DNA of 64,000 nt from Madurella fahalii (lineage: Eukaryota > Ascomycota > Sordariomycetes > Sordariales), in assembly GCA_029876055.1 (NCBI GenBank), contig CM056877.1:3100001-3164000 (forward strand), read 5' to 3'. Below the pieces are notes generated by a model. The model searched no databases, was not told the origin of the DNA, and saw nothing but the letters and a program-made list of their open reading frames with translations. Made by a program: the position numbers and the translations under genes. How positions within the stretch are numbered: the first letter of the stretch is position 1; every line of letters starts with the position of its first letter. Below, in pieces: positions 33,958 through 46,400 of this stretch.

Positions 33958-35245
33958 AATTGGGCAAAGCAACCCCTGTCGGAGCCGCATGTCAAGCACC
34001 CCGATCCTACAGTTGCCAGCCAACGATTCGCATTCCAAACGAGGGGAAAAAAAAGTTCTAGAAGGTCCAATGTTAGATTGAGGAGTGTACTCTCAAGGGA
34101 GCAAAAGTGTTATTTTTGCGGTTAAGGTCTGGATTCCGTCAAGTACAACGTCACTCACAATACCCGCTTGCAGAGTTAGGCGCTAACCGAGGTTGCACCT
34201 CACTGTCACCGAACATTGATAATAGTACTTCTCTAGCTCCAATGTTCTTGAGACGACTCAGAGTTCCAAAGATAACATGGTGGGGACCGTAATAACCAAT
34301 AACCCAAACTGAAAAGGCTATCAGACTGGAACTTATTTAACATCTCACTCTGGTCAGGTGCTCTTCACTAACGTGATGGCCATCTTCTACATGCCTACTT
34401 GCTGCGAATCCAGTACCGTATCTCTCGACCAAAAAATTTAACACCCAAGCTCTCGAGCGGGTTGTCCGGTAGCAGGCTGGTTGATCAGACCTCGCCTTCT
34501 CGAAGGGCGGTGACAGGCGCGGATGGCCAGCGTACAGGCCAACGGCCTGACGTCGATACGCTTGCAGACAGCGAGCTCGATAGCCCGGAGAAATGTATCC
34601 TGATATAGACCGGCCGTCGGGGGTAAAATTTGCTCGCCAATTGGATGGTAGACACTCTACTGCATGAATGGATGAACGGCAAGAACAGGGTATTTAATCA
34701 ACGGTTTTGGTGTGACGTGGCTTCAGTTCCTCGGAAGAGATTTGCTTAATATTCTTGACATTCAACGTTGAAAGATGCGTGGCCGCGCTTGTGGTTTCTC
34801 AGGAACAAAACTTATGCTAGCCCTAGTCCTCGAGTTTCTTGAAGAAACGGCGGCGCCGACTTTAAAAGATGTTTACCTCGTCTACGCGGCGCTGAGAAGC
34901 CAACTCATGAGGTTCTAATTCAGGGGGTATCTACCGTATGTATAGTCTGGTACATCTGTTTGGGAAAAGAGGAGTCTCTATCTGTGATGTCGATAGTGGA
35001 GTTGTGAACAGGCACATGATTACTGCATTGGAACTATGGTGAAGCGCAAAGAAAGTAATTTAACGGCTTACGACAGCTGAATGTCCTGGATGTATGATTC
35101 TATACGTGTCCTCCAGGTCATGCGGTACCAATCGACTGGAATGCCTAACACTAGAACGAACAGGAGAGCTTTAATCCATATGAATATGTCGGTTGTGGGT
35201 TTTAGACAGCACTACAACCCACCCTTTACAAACCACTATCCCACG
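33958..35245. other. Intergenic, nothing recognised
   Basis: No coding or RNA feature is supported. The 3' flank of the GMC gene is at the right edge. Confidence 0.5.
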
Positions 35246-37527
35246 CTACTCATTTGCGCTCTTGATGAGATCAGCAGCCTTTTCTGCAATAGCGTAGACC
35301 GCTCCGCAGATATTGGCTCCGATAATAACCGGCATGACGCTGGCGTCGACAACCCGCAGCCCTTCTACGCCATACACTCTAAGCTGTTCGTCGACGACGC
35401 CACCTAGCTCGAGCGGCATCATGGCGCACGTGCCGGACGGGTGCATTGCGGTCGGCTCCGTGTTGACCCGCAGGTAGGCGATCCAGTCCTCGCGGGACGT
35501 CACGTTACGTCCGGGCGATATCTCGACGGGATCGAACGGCACCAGCACTGACGACTCCTCGTTGACGCACCGGTGAAACCGCGCCATCTCGATCATGATG
35601 TCGAAGTCTACCGGGTTGCTGTACGTACGGAAGTCAACGACAGGCTCGGACTCGGGCGACGACGCGTTGATGTTAACTGTGCCCACGCTCAGAGGGTGCT
35701 CGTATGTGAAATAGTGGACCGGCTCGTCGCCCGAGAAGTAGTGGCTATAGAAGATGTCGTTGCGTGACCGGATGGCTTTTGCCAAACTCGCCAGTCTTGC
35801 CTGATACCCCGCGATGACGGTCGGGTGCGATCCCTGTGGGAGGTAATCCTCGGCTCTTTGGGCGTCGACGGTCGCAGCGATGGATTCGTACGTATCCGGC
35901 GCAATCACCGGCATTGGGAGCCATGCAGCAGCGTTCCAGAGGCCGCGAGACCAGGGTCCGGTCCGGTTTGCGGCCCACAGCTCGTCTGCCCATGCCCGGA
36001 ACGCCGGGTCATTGAGATCGTCCCTCCGGTTGGGGCGGACGGTGTAGTTGCGGACTGGTTAGTCAGAATACATGGTCAGTGTTTTGGAGAGCCGGTATCG
36101 GGTCACGAAATACTTGCACTTAATGGTCATGTGAAGACAGTTGTGATCGATAAAGTTTTGCCCGACTCCGGGAAGGTCAACATTGGTTTCGATTCCGGCG
36201 CTCTCCAAAAGCCCGTTAGGACCAATTCCGCTCAACTGGAGAACCTGAGGACTGTGGATGGCGCCCGCCGAGACAATCACCTCCTTTTTCGCTCTGACAG
36301 TGGTGAATTTGACATCTCTAAGGTCTTCGACATTTGGTCGGAACACGACGCCGGTCGCCTTGTTTCCGTCGAGCTTGATCTTGGTTACGTGTGACCACGT
36401 GATGAGGTCGTAGTTTTCTCGATTTAAACCGTCCCAATGGCCCGTCCTAGCATACGATCGGTTGACAGAACCCTCGGCGTCCACTGTGACAACTACATCA
36501 GCATATCTTCCCGTGTAGGCGGGTAGGGCCCATGGAGGGATTAGTATGGAAGTGGCTCACTATATGTTGGATGCCAGAAGACGCCTGGCTTGCCCGCGGC
36601 ACTATCTTCCGGATTCTCAACGCCAGGCAACTGGCTGAACGCTTCGTATTGGTATTCTGTGGGTCGGGTTACCATCGTCTGTAGGAAGCGTATCCAGGTA
36701 GCGACCGACTACTTACTGGTCCCAGGCCATTGGAAATATGGCCATCCTGTATATAAGCTTGACGTATTCCCCCAATAAGAGGTATCGTATTGAAGGTACG
36801 GCATTTGTTCGATAGCCTGTTCCGAGGGCCGCTGAAAGTGCAGAGCCTAGGGTCGGGTGTCAGGGATACCAAAAATCGGCCGGTAGCATGAAAATGGCCA
36901 CTTGCCTTCTTGAAATACGGCAGAATGTCCTCCCAGCTCCAGCCGGATCCCTCGCCTAAAAAGCTAGCCCACCGATTATAGTCATTCGATGTCCCGCGAA
37001 GCACTTGCATGCCGTTGATCGCAGAGCTGCCGCCGACGAGACTACCCACCGGGAGATGATACTCCAGGCCCTCGAGTTCCTTGAGCGGCGGCGTTGTGAT
37101 ATTGTAAATCCACCAGGGTTTCAAGCCGAGCCAGGCGTCCCGATCGCGGACCCAGTTGATGTCATCGGCGTTGGCTAGGAAATACACCCCTCAGCGCATC
37201 TGCTCGCGATCGAACAAGTCCAGGATGGGGAGAACTTACACGGCGGGAGCTCGCCATTCTCAATGACCAGGACGGTGGCTGAGATTCACAATGAGCGGAT
37301 TTCCTGGTTGGCCTAGGTTTCGTTGCCGCCAACTTACTGTGTAAATTCTCGCTGAGTCGATCCCCAACTGTCAATCCCGCCGTACCGCCCCCAACGATCA
37401 CATAATCGTACGACTCTCTAAGGTCTTCGGGGCCGGTTAAGACCCGGGCATTGATCCTGGGCACACTAAGTGCCTCTGTGACCAACAGAGGACCCAATAC
37501 AAGACCAAGCCGAGACAATGAAACCAT
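35246..37527 (-). CDS. Secreted GMC oxidoreductase, seven exons
   Basis: A FAD-dependent glucose-methanol-choline oxidoreductase of 632 aa. Exons (minus): 37527-37338, 37278-37240, 37174-36906, 36846-36717, 36656-36561, 36483-36118, 36054-35246. All joins keep the frame. A signal peptide is followed by the FAD dinucleotide fold YDYVIVGGGTAG (about 41-51), the GMC signature VGGSSAINGM, WGNTS and FQWPG, SAGAIHSPQVLQLSGIGP (GMC signature 2), and a C-terminal HPSGTCAMMP and DASVMPVIIGANICGAVYAI. Substrates in this family are aryl alcohols, glucose, choline or sugar lactones; the substrate here is unknown. Two introns use GC donors (GCAAGT at 36905 and 36117). No stops or frameshifts. Confidence 0.88.
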
Positions 37528-38390
37528 GGTAACAGCTTAAGGGAGCCACAGCTTCATGGACTTCGACGGAACATAGAGAATGCGGACTTGGGTGTAAGTT
37601 GGCTATGGGTTGATTATATCGGCGGGCCGGCAAGTTTGCGCCGTGCGGGGGTTACAGCAGGATCAGCGATGAGCGGCCCACTAGCTCGTATAGGTACCCG
37701 AAGTCCGACATCTTACATAAATCCGACCGTCCGAGTCCGACGATCCGTGCGTCGCGCGATGGAAACCACTGCTGTAGACGGCCGGGTGTGGCGACCGTTG
37801 GTCTGACCGACGTATGCCGGTCCGAACTGCCGCCTTAACGGGTGGTCACTTGAGTCAGCTCTGCAAATTCCTTGACAGCTACCCGTTCCTTTGTTGTCAT
37901 TAGTACAGTATCGGTTCTCCACTCGGGCCACTATCGCATTCCACAAACACGAAATATGCCCTAGACCGCTGTTCTCTAGCGGTATCACCATTTCGTGCGT
38001 TGTAATCATCTGACTTTGAAACGTGAGCCCGGGCTAGTGCAGGTACTTCAAAATCTCTATTATACGATTCAGCAGCTCAGCCCTTCAACGCTTCTCTGCA
38101 GTTGGGTATCGATCCTAAGTTTACCCAGACGGCTCCCACCAAGCTTTTCACACAAGATTGGTACAAAAGTCATTTTGACCGGAACCTTTGCCAACAGTCC
38201 CCGCGGATAAGAGATGCCGGAGATATGTATCTTGACAAAGCGATGTAAATCGGCCCTCTATCTTACCCATATCACTCTCCACCGATCCAGAATTATAATT
38301 ACCGCATAAAATGCCAAAGAGGCCTATCCGCGCATCTCCACGTGTTGTTCCTCACTAGAAAAAGCATCACTATCTTCCACTTGCCGGGGA
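37528..38390. other. Promoter side of GMC gene, nothing else seen
   Basis: Open frames are short and without family signal. A pair of GGGTC/CCGAC-rich segments near 37700-37800 has no clear role. Confidence 0.45.
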
Positions 38391-39060
38391 TTGACTCCTA
38401 TCTCTGCGCTGTGTGCTATTCCATACAAACGAATCCAAGATGGTCGTTGTTTACTACGGCCATCCGATAGATGCTCATCTAGGGGTGCGTGCTCGTGTAC
38501 GTATATCTTCTCAGTGGCGTGCTTTGAGGACGGTACCGCCCAGGGATGCGATGCGTGCGTTGCAGGCGTCTACCATAAGGTGGGAGGCGTGGGCCAAGCC
38601 TCGGTTCTCAGATCCATATCGAACTACTACCCCAAGTCGGCGAGCTCTTCTAGGGACCAATAACGCCGGTCGAACAGTATACCGCTGCGAGCCGCATCGA
38701 ACAGCTGGCGCCAGCCGATCTTTGTACTTGAGGAAGATCTCGCACAGTATAGCTTTGGGCCAAGATAAAGCCTTGGAGTACCTGCGTACACTTTTCCCAC
38801 TCCAGCTCGTCAGGCTCTGACGGTGTCAGCCATGGGTTCATCGGATTGTTGGCCTATCTCCGTCCTAGTCTTGGAGCAAACCATCGCAAAGCTCTTGGGC
38901 CACTAGATGTGCCTCAAGCTTGAGTAAGATGAAGAGGACGACCGTTCCAACCTCTAACTGGGCATAGTTAGAATTGTCATGGCCAATAGATAGCTTCAAC
39001 GGGAACATTTTCTTGGCGTTAGAGGTCCCTGTTGGCTTTGCGGTCTTCCTGGCTAGCAAG
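38391..39060 (-). pseudogene. Decayed coding relic, family unknown
   Basis: Several minus-strand frames look formerly coding: FPLKLSIGHDNSNYAQLEVG followed by LFILLKLEAHLVAQELCDGL (about 39020-38890), and IGWRQLFDAARSGILFDRRY then WSLEELADLG (about 38720-38630). Stops and shifts separate them. I cannot name the family. Confidence 0.35.
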
Positions 39061-41007
39061 CCATCGTGTCCGACCGGAGATGTCGGTGTTTTTTCAATTC
39101 CACCTCTCCATTAGTTTTCATAGCTATATGCACTTATGATCAGGAAGAAAGGAAGGTGTTGCTTGTGTCAGACCACCCAAGATCGCCTATAGGCAGGCCC
39201 GGCGCAATCGCAGCAGGCCTCAGGGGCGGCGGCCTAACTCGCATCCTTTTCCAAGTACCACCGGCCCTTAGTTCAGAAGACTGGCACGTATGTAGACTGA
39301 TAAGGCAGTCTTGGCCCTTACCTGTCTACGCTAGGCTAGCCCAGATCAGGTCCGAGCAGTCTAGTTCCTCGAACATCTAGGAACGCTGACTACTAGTGTC
39401 AGCCTTGGGATCTCAGTGCGCCGGGCAAGTAGACTCCAGGCGAGTAGTCCTAAGCCGGGAAATAAGAATAATTTGAAGTTACAGATTCGATGAATGTAGA
39501 GGCTACTTTGAGAACGCAGTAGTCTACTACTAGGGTACCAAGTTGTATATATTTATATATAATGTTGCGCCCGCCCTCCAAACATTCTAAGCTGCTCTTG
39601 GACATATGTTTTATCGGACTATAAGGCCACTTTTAAATTTTCTCGGCTTTTCATTGTATTTTTAGATTCTCGACGTCGAGCGTCGGGATTGTTTTAGATT
39701 TTCAAGCTTCCAAAGATGATCTCTAGACTCATGATGCTTCGGTTTCCGGGATGGCAATGGTAGAGGTACAACCCTCCCTCTTTATTTCTAGTTTGTTAGC
39801 GTAAAGGAGCATGCTTCATTAGTAACTCTTAGCCATCTGGTATGTTGGATCATGCTTCGCTTCCAGACTTCATAGGTCAACCTCTCGTAGACTTATAGGA
39901 CTTATCGTCAACCCTAGTATACGAGGAATCAGCCTGTCTTCCGACTTTTTAAACAAGTACGTCCTTATAATTTGGCTTCCAAGGCTTTGATTTGCGGTGG
40001 CAAATAAAACTATCGTTGGAACCATCTATCAGGGTGGAACCAGTTGCGGCTTGTTGCCGGGTATCATTCATACGTGACCAACCTCCCTCGAAGACAATTA
40101 GTGCGATAGATTCTATTAGCCAGTATACCGCTTTCAGCACGTGGGTCGCTTCTCAGCCACCGACTATTCGTAAGAACCTTAGGCTCAACAGCCTTGATCT
40201 ATAGCTAGATCCAAATCATGTGATCCTCCCCGTACTCGCGTATATGATGACAATGAAACACCCTTTTCACCCCGAGATTCCGGAGGGACACCGGGTTGTT
40301 CGACCTTGAACATAACAATATCCTCATCAACGGCCTCTATATCGCTCCCAACCGTTATACGCGAACTGAGGGTTAATCGTACATAACGACCACGCCTGGA
40401 ACACGCTTGTGATACGGCATGGATATCCTCCCGGCTAAGTTAGGCTGTCACCATCGTTCTCCTGCAGTCTATTTGAGGTTACTCGTGCGAAAGGTCTGGC
40501 GACTTGTATGGCCCTCTCTGCCGTGCTGGCCCACAGGCAAACATAGCTGTCATTTCTCTAGAACCTTGGTTCACCCGCGATGGGGCACCGGGTAGTAACA
40601 TCGTCCCAATGAGAGCTCTCGATGAAAGTACGACCGAGGCAGCCAACTACTCTGCAACCTTCGCATATCTTGCATCCTGAGAACCTGGAACTTTTCCTGA
40701 CATCTGACCCCTCAAGATGCCACGTGTACCGGCGATCCAGTGGACTCAGTTATAGAGCGAAAGTAACAGAGTAAGTGCGACAACTGTTAGCGCCTAGTCT
40801 TACGACGGCTGGCAACGTTGGTTAATGAATACAAACGTTTGTCTGTCTTTGGGCATCATCTTTTAGATTATCAGAAACCTTCAGCAATCGAGTCTGGGTC
40901 ATTATAGATAAGGTCGAGCCAGAAGTCAAATCAGATGCTGAGACCCCTAGTTTCCTTAACGCGCTAAAAGACTGTTAGATCGGGCCTGCTCTATCTTTTC
41001 TTTGCTT
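39061..41007. other. Long gap with one possible coding relic
   Basis: A plus frame near 40490-40680 (DLYGPLCRAGPQANIAVISL, FTRDGAPGSNIVPMRALDES) looks like a fragment of a degraded gene. The remainder shows no features. Confidence 0.3.
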
Positions 41008-41071
41008 TGCTGGGGAAAATGCGAACGATCTGTCGAGCCTATCCAATGAGAAATAAGGCATTGGAAGAAAC

Positions 41072-41331
41072 TGTCAAAAGAGTCAGGTGCCAGTCCAAAG
41101 GATCAGGATCATAGGATCTAGTGCAGGAGCCAAACCCATGTACTCTATTGAGCTAAGGAAGACTGGCAGCTAACTGCGCCACTGTACAGACGTCATCCTG
41201 TACGTGTATCTCGTCTATAAAGGAGTAAGCTCTCTAAGGGAGACGAGAAACAGAGGGACAAGAATGAAGACAAGACACAGAAGATCCTCAACTGTCATTT
41301 CCTACGATTCAGAGGTGCCGTGCTTTCCGAC
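41072..41331 (+). mobile_element. LTR-like insertion, copy C (260 bp)
   Basis: Flanked by GAAAC on both sides (41067-41071, 41332-41336). Begins TGTCAAAAGA and ends TTTCCGACA. It has a TATAAAGGAG promoter-like motif and, on the complement, A box TGGCGCAGTTAG and B box GGTTTGGCTCC. It interrupts the RIP-mutated F-box paralogue. Confidence 0.87.
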
Positions 41332-41832
41332 AGAAACCACTCTTTGACGTTGAGAAATCCTCCTGATTCTGTGAAGGCAGGTGCCTCGACTTTTACAACT
41401 TGCAGACCAAAGAGCCTGAGCCTCCGGGCACGACTTAAAGTACTTAAGAAAGCTTTCGACTATATAGTACCAGTCTCTAAGGTGCAACTGGTTATAGAGA
41501 CGGCTATCGCTGAGGTCGTTCTCGAATAACCTGGTATCCTATATAGCTAATATACACCTCGACCCTATCTAGCTCGTGGTCAAGGTATTGGAACACTGTA
41601 GTGACTATATACCTAATTACCTCTTTAATATTGCTAGGTCACTTATTACAAGAAAGAGAAAAATTGATGTTAGCGAGGTTACTATATATCTTAGTAATAT
41701 ATACTAGACAGATATATTTATTCTAGAGTCTATTATATACTGAGGAGTAGCTTAGAACTATATAAACAATAGGTAGAGATTTATATAGTTCTGATATTAA
41801 GCTCTTCGAGGCCTTGGCTAAGATATATAGAG

Positions 41833-42047
41833 TGTCAGATCGAAAATTGGGATTGCTGTGAGAAAAGGAGAGTGAAAGGATGATTCGCATTGAAGGAGCG
41901 GCGTCTGCGCAGCTATCGCTTCTAAGGAGGTGGTAGGTGACAGTGTTGAACTCTGAACGTTCCAAAACTTCCGGCGAAGCCGGTAATTTATAGGCTCCTG
42001 ACCCTGGCAGTGCCCCGCCTGCACCTGACACCCTCCTGCACCTGACA
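41833..42047 (-). mobile_element. 215-bp solo LTR-like insertion, distinct family
   Basis: Flanked by TAGAG (41828-41832, 42048-42052), with ends TGTCAG...CTGACA. On the minus strand it has two tandem TGTCAGGTGCAGG units, then TATAAAT and, just after, the hairpin CCGGC-TTC-GCCGG, as in an LTR with promoter and RNA start region. It is GC-normal inside strongly RIP-eroded DNA. Confidence 0.82.
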
Positions 42048-42484
42048 TAGAGATACAATACGAAATGTAGATACGTCTCTAAGATAGTAAAAGTAGTAGT
42101 GCCTGAGTGTAGATAAGAAGAAGAGTATGCTAAAATAGCTGTAGGCAATATACTTGTTCGAAGTATATAGTAGATAGTAGATATCGTTGATAGCAAAGTG
42201 AGGTGCTAGCTTGATATGTAAAATGGTTCAGAAAGCCTCGAGTATATAGATTACAAGGGTATAGTAAGGTTGCTAATCTAAACCGATAGACTAGGCGAGG
42301 CTGTTAACTTAATAGAAGTAGAATATAGAGAGGATATCGAGCTTATAGAGAATGGCTAGTAGAAGCTTAACCACTATTGCAGCCGCTCGAAATCTATTGG
42401 TTTCAATAAGAGGGGCTCCCGAATCCGCGGAATACTTTTCCACTCTCATTCTCACGCTCGCTCTACTGATATACAGGGATATTC

Positions 42485-42991
42485 ATGATTCATAAAAAGA
42501 AACCCCCCATATTGGCGCTCAGGGCCACTGCAATCATAATTGCCCGAGATCCGCTTCACCCATGGAAAATCACCAGACTTGTCATTTCAGGTTTACCCTA
42601 CAGGAGCGAGGAAACCTGCTACGATCCATTCAACATCATTGTCGTCGAGATCCGGGACACAAACATCTACCCCGGCTTGAACTCGACCGCGTCTGCGTTA
42701 ACACAATGCACCGCTAAATTCCCCTATTGCGCACCGCCATACCAAAAGCCATTCAACTGTACCGAGGTACCCTACCGGAGTTGGTCTTTTGCATTCTTCC
42801 CAAGTGGCAGGCATCAAGCCACGAAATATTGGAATCCGGGACAGAGTCTCACGCTCGGGTTTCGGTTGCTGCTTCGAGAGCGGGGCGTTTGGTATGATGG
42901 GAAGGCGAGCTTTTCCGTGAAAGATAACTTGCACGGGAGGTGCTCGGCTGGAGGGATTTGTTCGTTTGCACTCAAGAGCTGGCGCCGTTAA
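42485..42991 (+). CDS. Small Cys-containing protein, possible secreted family
   Basis: A 168-aa frame. The core, WKITRLVISGLPYRSEETCY, NIIVVEIRDTN and KASFSVKDNLHGRCSAGGIC, has paired cysteines and potential N-glycosylation (NST, NCT) and is built like small secreted fungal proteins with a beta-sandwich style pattern. The visible N-terminus (MIHKKKPPILALRATAIIIA) is only a weak signal sequence. A better signal exon may have been lost, because the gene starts about 100 bp after the RIP-mutated F-box copy. No family name can be given. Confidence 0.5.
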   Translation: MIHKKKPPILALRATAIIIARDPLHPWKITRLVISGLPYRSEETCYDPFNIIVVEIRDTNIYPGLNSTASALTQCTAKFPYCAPPYQKPFNCTEVPYRSWSFAFFPSGRHQATKYWNPGQSLTLGFRLLLRERGVWYDGKASFSVKDNLHGRCSAGGICSFALKSWRR

Positions 42992-43208
42992 ATATCAACC
43001 AGACGGGAGCAATGTAAGAAGGCTCTGTATCACTTCCATGCCTCGCAAAGCACCGTCTGTCTAGTTCTGAAGGCCGTGTGTATGGCCTAGAAACAGGGCC
43101 CTTGAAACAAGACCAGTCAAGGGTACCCCGGACGCCCGAGCCCGGGTTGGTGCAGTGGATGCGGATGAAGTGTGAAATGAACGACAAAACTAATTTATTG
43201 GATGCCCA

Positions 43209-45583
43209 CTATTCACTCTCTGAATCACTTGAGGATTCTTGCTCCGACTCGCCGTTGGAGCTCTGCTCCCGGCGTTTTACAAACTGCTCAATCATTGCTG
43301 TTTTCCGCTCCTCCAAATGCCGCGAGCTAATCCCACTCTGCCAGCCATCAACGTCATCCGGGATACGGAGCGTCAACTCAGATAACTTCCGGATCTGGCA
43401 GCTGGGCAGTGCATCCGTGACCAGAAGCTTGATAACGAGCTGTGGTATCTTCGTGGTCAGCGCTGCCAGCTCACTGAGCAATTCGTTTCCCTTGGCGACC
43501 TCTGTGCCGGTCCTGGCAAAGTGCGAAAATGAGTCGATGATAATAAACAACACATCTTTGTCCCGTAGGGCGGCCAACAACTCCGTGAACAGTTTGGCAG
43601 CATACTTTGGTTTGGTTTGCGACTTGGTGATCAATTTGCCACGGCCGAGGAACGATAAGTCCGCTGTCTGCCGCCTGGCGATCATAAACTTGAGCAGCTG
43701 GCCGTTGAGACTGTTCCAGAGAGCCCCGACACTACTATTTGCGGGGCTGCGGTTCCCCTTTGCCCTTGACCGGCAGAAGTAGGAGAGAACGGGAAAGTCG
43801 GTCGCACGCGCGAGCGAAAAGGCCAGCGTCGCGGCGGTGAAGCTCAGGGCATTGGCCTGCTCCTCGGGAGCGGTCTCCGAGTGTAGGTCAAGAATGCGCG
43901 AGTCCGTTGGGGCGAGCCACAGATCGACCTTGTCGGACGCCATGATCCACTGCGCCCGATCCATCTCTTCGGGGGACATGCGTGGGAAACTCGACAGGCA
44001 CTCGTTGATATGCGCTTCGGGCATCGGGTCAAAGTCGCCCAGGCCCGAGAGCCACGTGTCAACGAGCTCCTTGCTCTTGTCGAGAGAGAAGAGAACGCCA
44101 CTTCCCGTGCGCTTTGGGGCCGAAGCACGCGCGGGCTCTATCTCCCTTCGGTTCACTGTTTGGCGGTTAGGATTATCTCTTTTGCATGGCAGGCGGCCAA
44201 AGGTGGGAAGTAAGGTTCGTATAAGGGGGAGACTTACACGTTCCATCGGCGGCGTTGAAAAGCCCGGAGGATGCAAGGGTTGCGTAAAGCATGTTGAACA
44301 GATTCGCTACAATTTGCCGCGTATCTTGTTGAGCTGCTAATGCCTCGGTCTGGTTCGCCATTATTACCTCGTCCAACTTGCTGGCTAACGCCTCTTGGAC
44401 TTGATCCAGCTTAGACTCGACGATTTGCACGCGAGTATCCGTCTTGGCGAGCATGATCTGCGCGTTTTGCGCACGGTCATGGACTCTGCCGAGCATGATG
44501 AGGGAGCACGTATTGGCCTCCTCCTGAAAATCCTTGATCCGTTCTCCCAGGTCGTCAATCGCTTCTTTGATGTCGCTACCGCGGCCTTTGATTTTGTATA
44601 CCCCTTTCTCTGTAACAATCGTGTAAATACGCCTGCATCATAGGAATGAAGAATAACCTACGGAAAGTCGACAGAGACAGTTTATCAATAATGCGCTCGA
44701 GCACGACAAAGATGGCCAAGAGGATTCGGTTGGCGCAGCGATGCAGCGATGGCCATCGGATGCGAATCTCGAATGACCTTTGTATGGTCTCAAGCTTTCG
44801 GGGAATGTCAGCAAGAGCAGACTGTATCTCTGCCCTGTTATTTTCGTGGTTCTCGACTGCCTGCCGGTCACTGGTTAGAAACAAGGCAGCTAACAAGGGA
44901 TTACAGCAGAGAAAGAGGCCGGGGCGACTGACTGCGAGAATCAGAGAGAAACTGCCCGAGATAACCGAGCCGTATATGTCGGTAGGAATCATGCTCAGGA
45001 GCGCCGTAATCGCTGCCTTATTCTGAGTGGCGCCCCGGAAACACTTCCGGACAAACTTCTTGACGATCTGCGTGTCCTCCGATCCATCCTTATGCTCTTG
45101 AATGAGCGCTGCTATTTTGAGCACGTAATTCAAGTCAAATTTCGCGGGGTCAGGAGCCTCGATGCCCAGTTTCTTAAAGACGCTGCGCGACTGGAGTATT
45201 TGGGTGAAGTTCTTGAGCGTCTCCTTAAACTTCTCTAACATTTCTTCGGACTCTTGGTAGTACGAAGTTTCCCTATCCTAGTATCAGCATGATTGTGGTA
45301 AGGGGCACTCAAGCGGCCGGGGCGTTAATTACTCTGGCGCCTCATTCTCGGGCATGAAACGATCGAGTTGCGGGACAAATCTGACCCCCGCCAGGGCTGA
45401 CTCGAGGCTATCCTCATGCTTGCTTCCCCCGACAAGATCGCCTGTTGCTCGACGGCATATCTCCGCTCCGGCCCTCGTTTCGACGAACTCGGCGGCACTA
45501 TTGCTCAAAACGCGCGTGGGTCGCGTGGCGACGAATGTCGAGTTACCTGACATGGAACCCATTGCTGATGCAAAGCCAAACAA
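43209..45583 (-). CDS. STAND-like protein with DUF7708-type N-terminal region, four exons
   Basis: Exons (minus) 45583-45333, 45272-44662, 44609-44238 and 44155-43209 give 726 aa with an unbroken frame. Introns are GTAATT...GGATAG, GTAGGT...TTACAG and GTAAGT...AAACAG. The N-terminal third (SAAEFVETRAGAEICRRATG, then IYGSVISGSFSLILAV, and ADIPRKLETIQRSFEIRIRW) is a helical region found at the N-terminus of many fungal STAND/NLR-like proteins. A coiled-coil follows (about 290-400). The C-terminal domain has WLAPTDSRILDLHSE and a hydrophobic DVLFIIIDSFSHF strand like Walker B, but I see no Walker A, so it may be a degenerate NTPase. The tail is Ser/Glu-rich. It is divergently arranged with the AAA+ gene at 46401. 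A role in non-self response is only an inference. Confidence 0.75.
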
Positions 45584-46400
45584 CTGACTCGGTAAACTGC
45601 GGCCTCTGGCTTCCGAGCGTGCTCAATCCACTCTGATCTGCGAGTATGTAATCAAGTTGATCAAGTGGGAGGGGCTGGGAGCCTCGCCGTCGACTGCGGA
45701 TGAAAGATTCATCATCATCATCACACCATCCGAAAGCGGGGTAGGAATAATGGGCGCCGCCGGTGTTTGGAAGCTGAGACTCTAGTGGTTCTCGTCAGAG
45801 CCTCGCGCCGTATTTGGACGCTGACGGCCCAACTGAATGTTGTTATTATCGGACTGGAGCATCTTGGCAGTTGCCTGTGCTGCAATGAAACCCCAGATGA
45901 TAAGGGTCAGGACCTCATTGGCAGCTTGGTGAAGTATCCAAAAGCAGGGTAGAAACAATGGGGTTGTCGGCATTCAGAAGTGGTTCTTGCTAGAGCCCTT
46001 GCGCTGTAATTGGACGCTCGCGGCCCGAACCGAGGCCGCTATCATCCAACTCTAGCACCTCTAGTAGCTACATTGGCTAGGATGAAGACCTCATTGGCCA
46101 CTTATTTTTGTGAGGGAATAAATCTAGCTCTTGGCGGATCAGCTCGGGCGGTTGCCGCGGTTGCCGCGTTCCGCCTCACCATTCGCAGACGTTTCATGCA
46201 CGGGGTAACTGCTTGCGTGAGTCCGCACCTCCCAGTGTTTCTCCTCAGTCTGTTTTTTTTTTTTTTTTCTCCCGCGACTGCCCTGTTGAAGCTATTCGGA
46301 ACAAGACTTTTCCATCCGAATTGCCCTGTCAACTCAGACCCGGACAATCATCCATACGAGATCCCTACTCAGACAAGCGACTTGAAGCCAAAGACTCGGA
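45584..46400. promoter_or_regulatory. Divergent promoter region with a 200-bp duplication
   Basis: This 817-bp region separates two head-to-head genes. A block at about 45735-45925 (AAAGCGGGGTAGGAATAATG..., ...GACCTCATTGGCAG) recurs diverged at about 45940-46110. A T-run of about 16 nt lies at 46253-46268. Shared regulation is plausible but not shown. Confidence 0.45.

Larger units (their letters stand above)
41008..42378 (-). pseudogene. RIP-mutated paralogue of the F-box gene at 51.4-52.5 kb
   Basis: Colinear with 51347-52240 once two insertions (41072-41331 and 41833-42047) are removed. Differences are overwhelmingly C to T and G to A, for example AAGGCGTGCAGAGACATGAC versus AAGATATATAGAGATACAAT. 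The copy keeps two bases near 42150-42165 that are missing from the better-preserved copy. Read with those bases it gives a continuous frame across that point. It cannot encode a functional protein. Confidence 0.88.

Noticed and set aside
35825..36394. 189-aa plus-strand frame inside the GMC gene
   Set aside because: It is the antisense shadow of two exons of a well-supported oxidoreductase and has no family signal.
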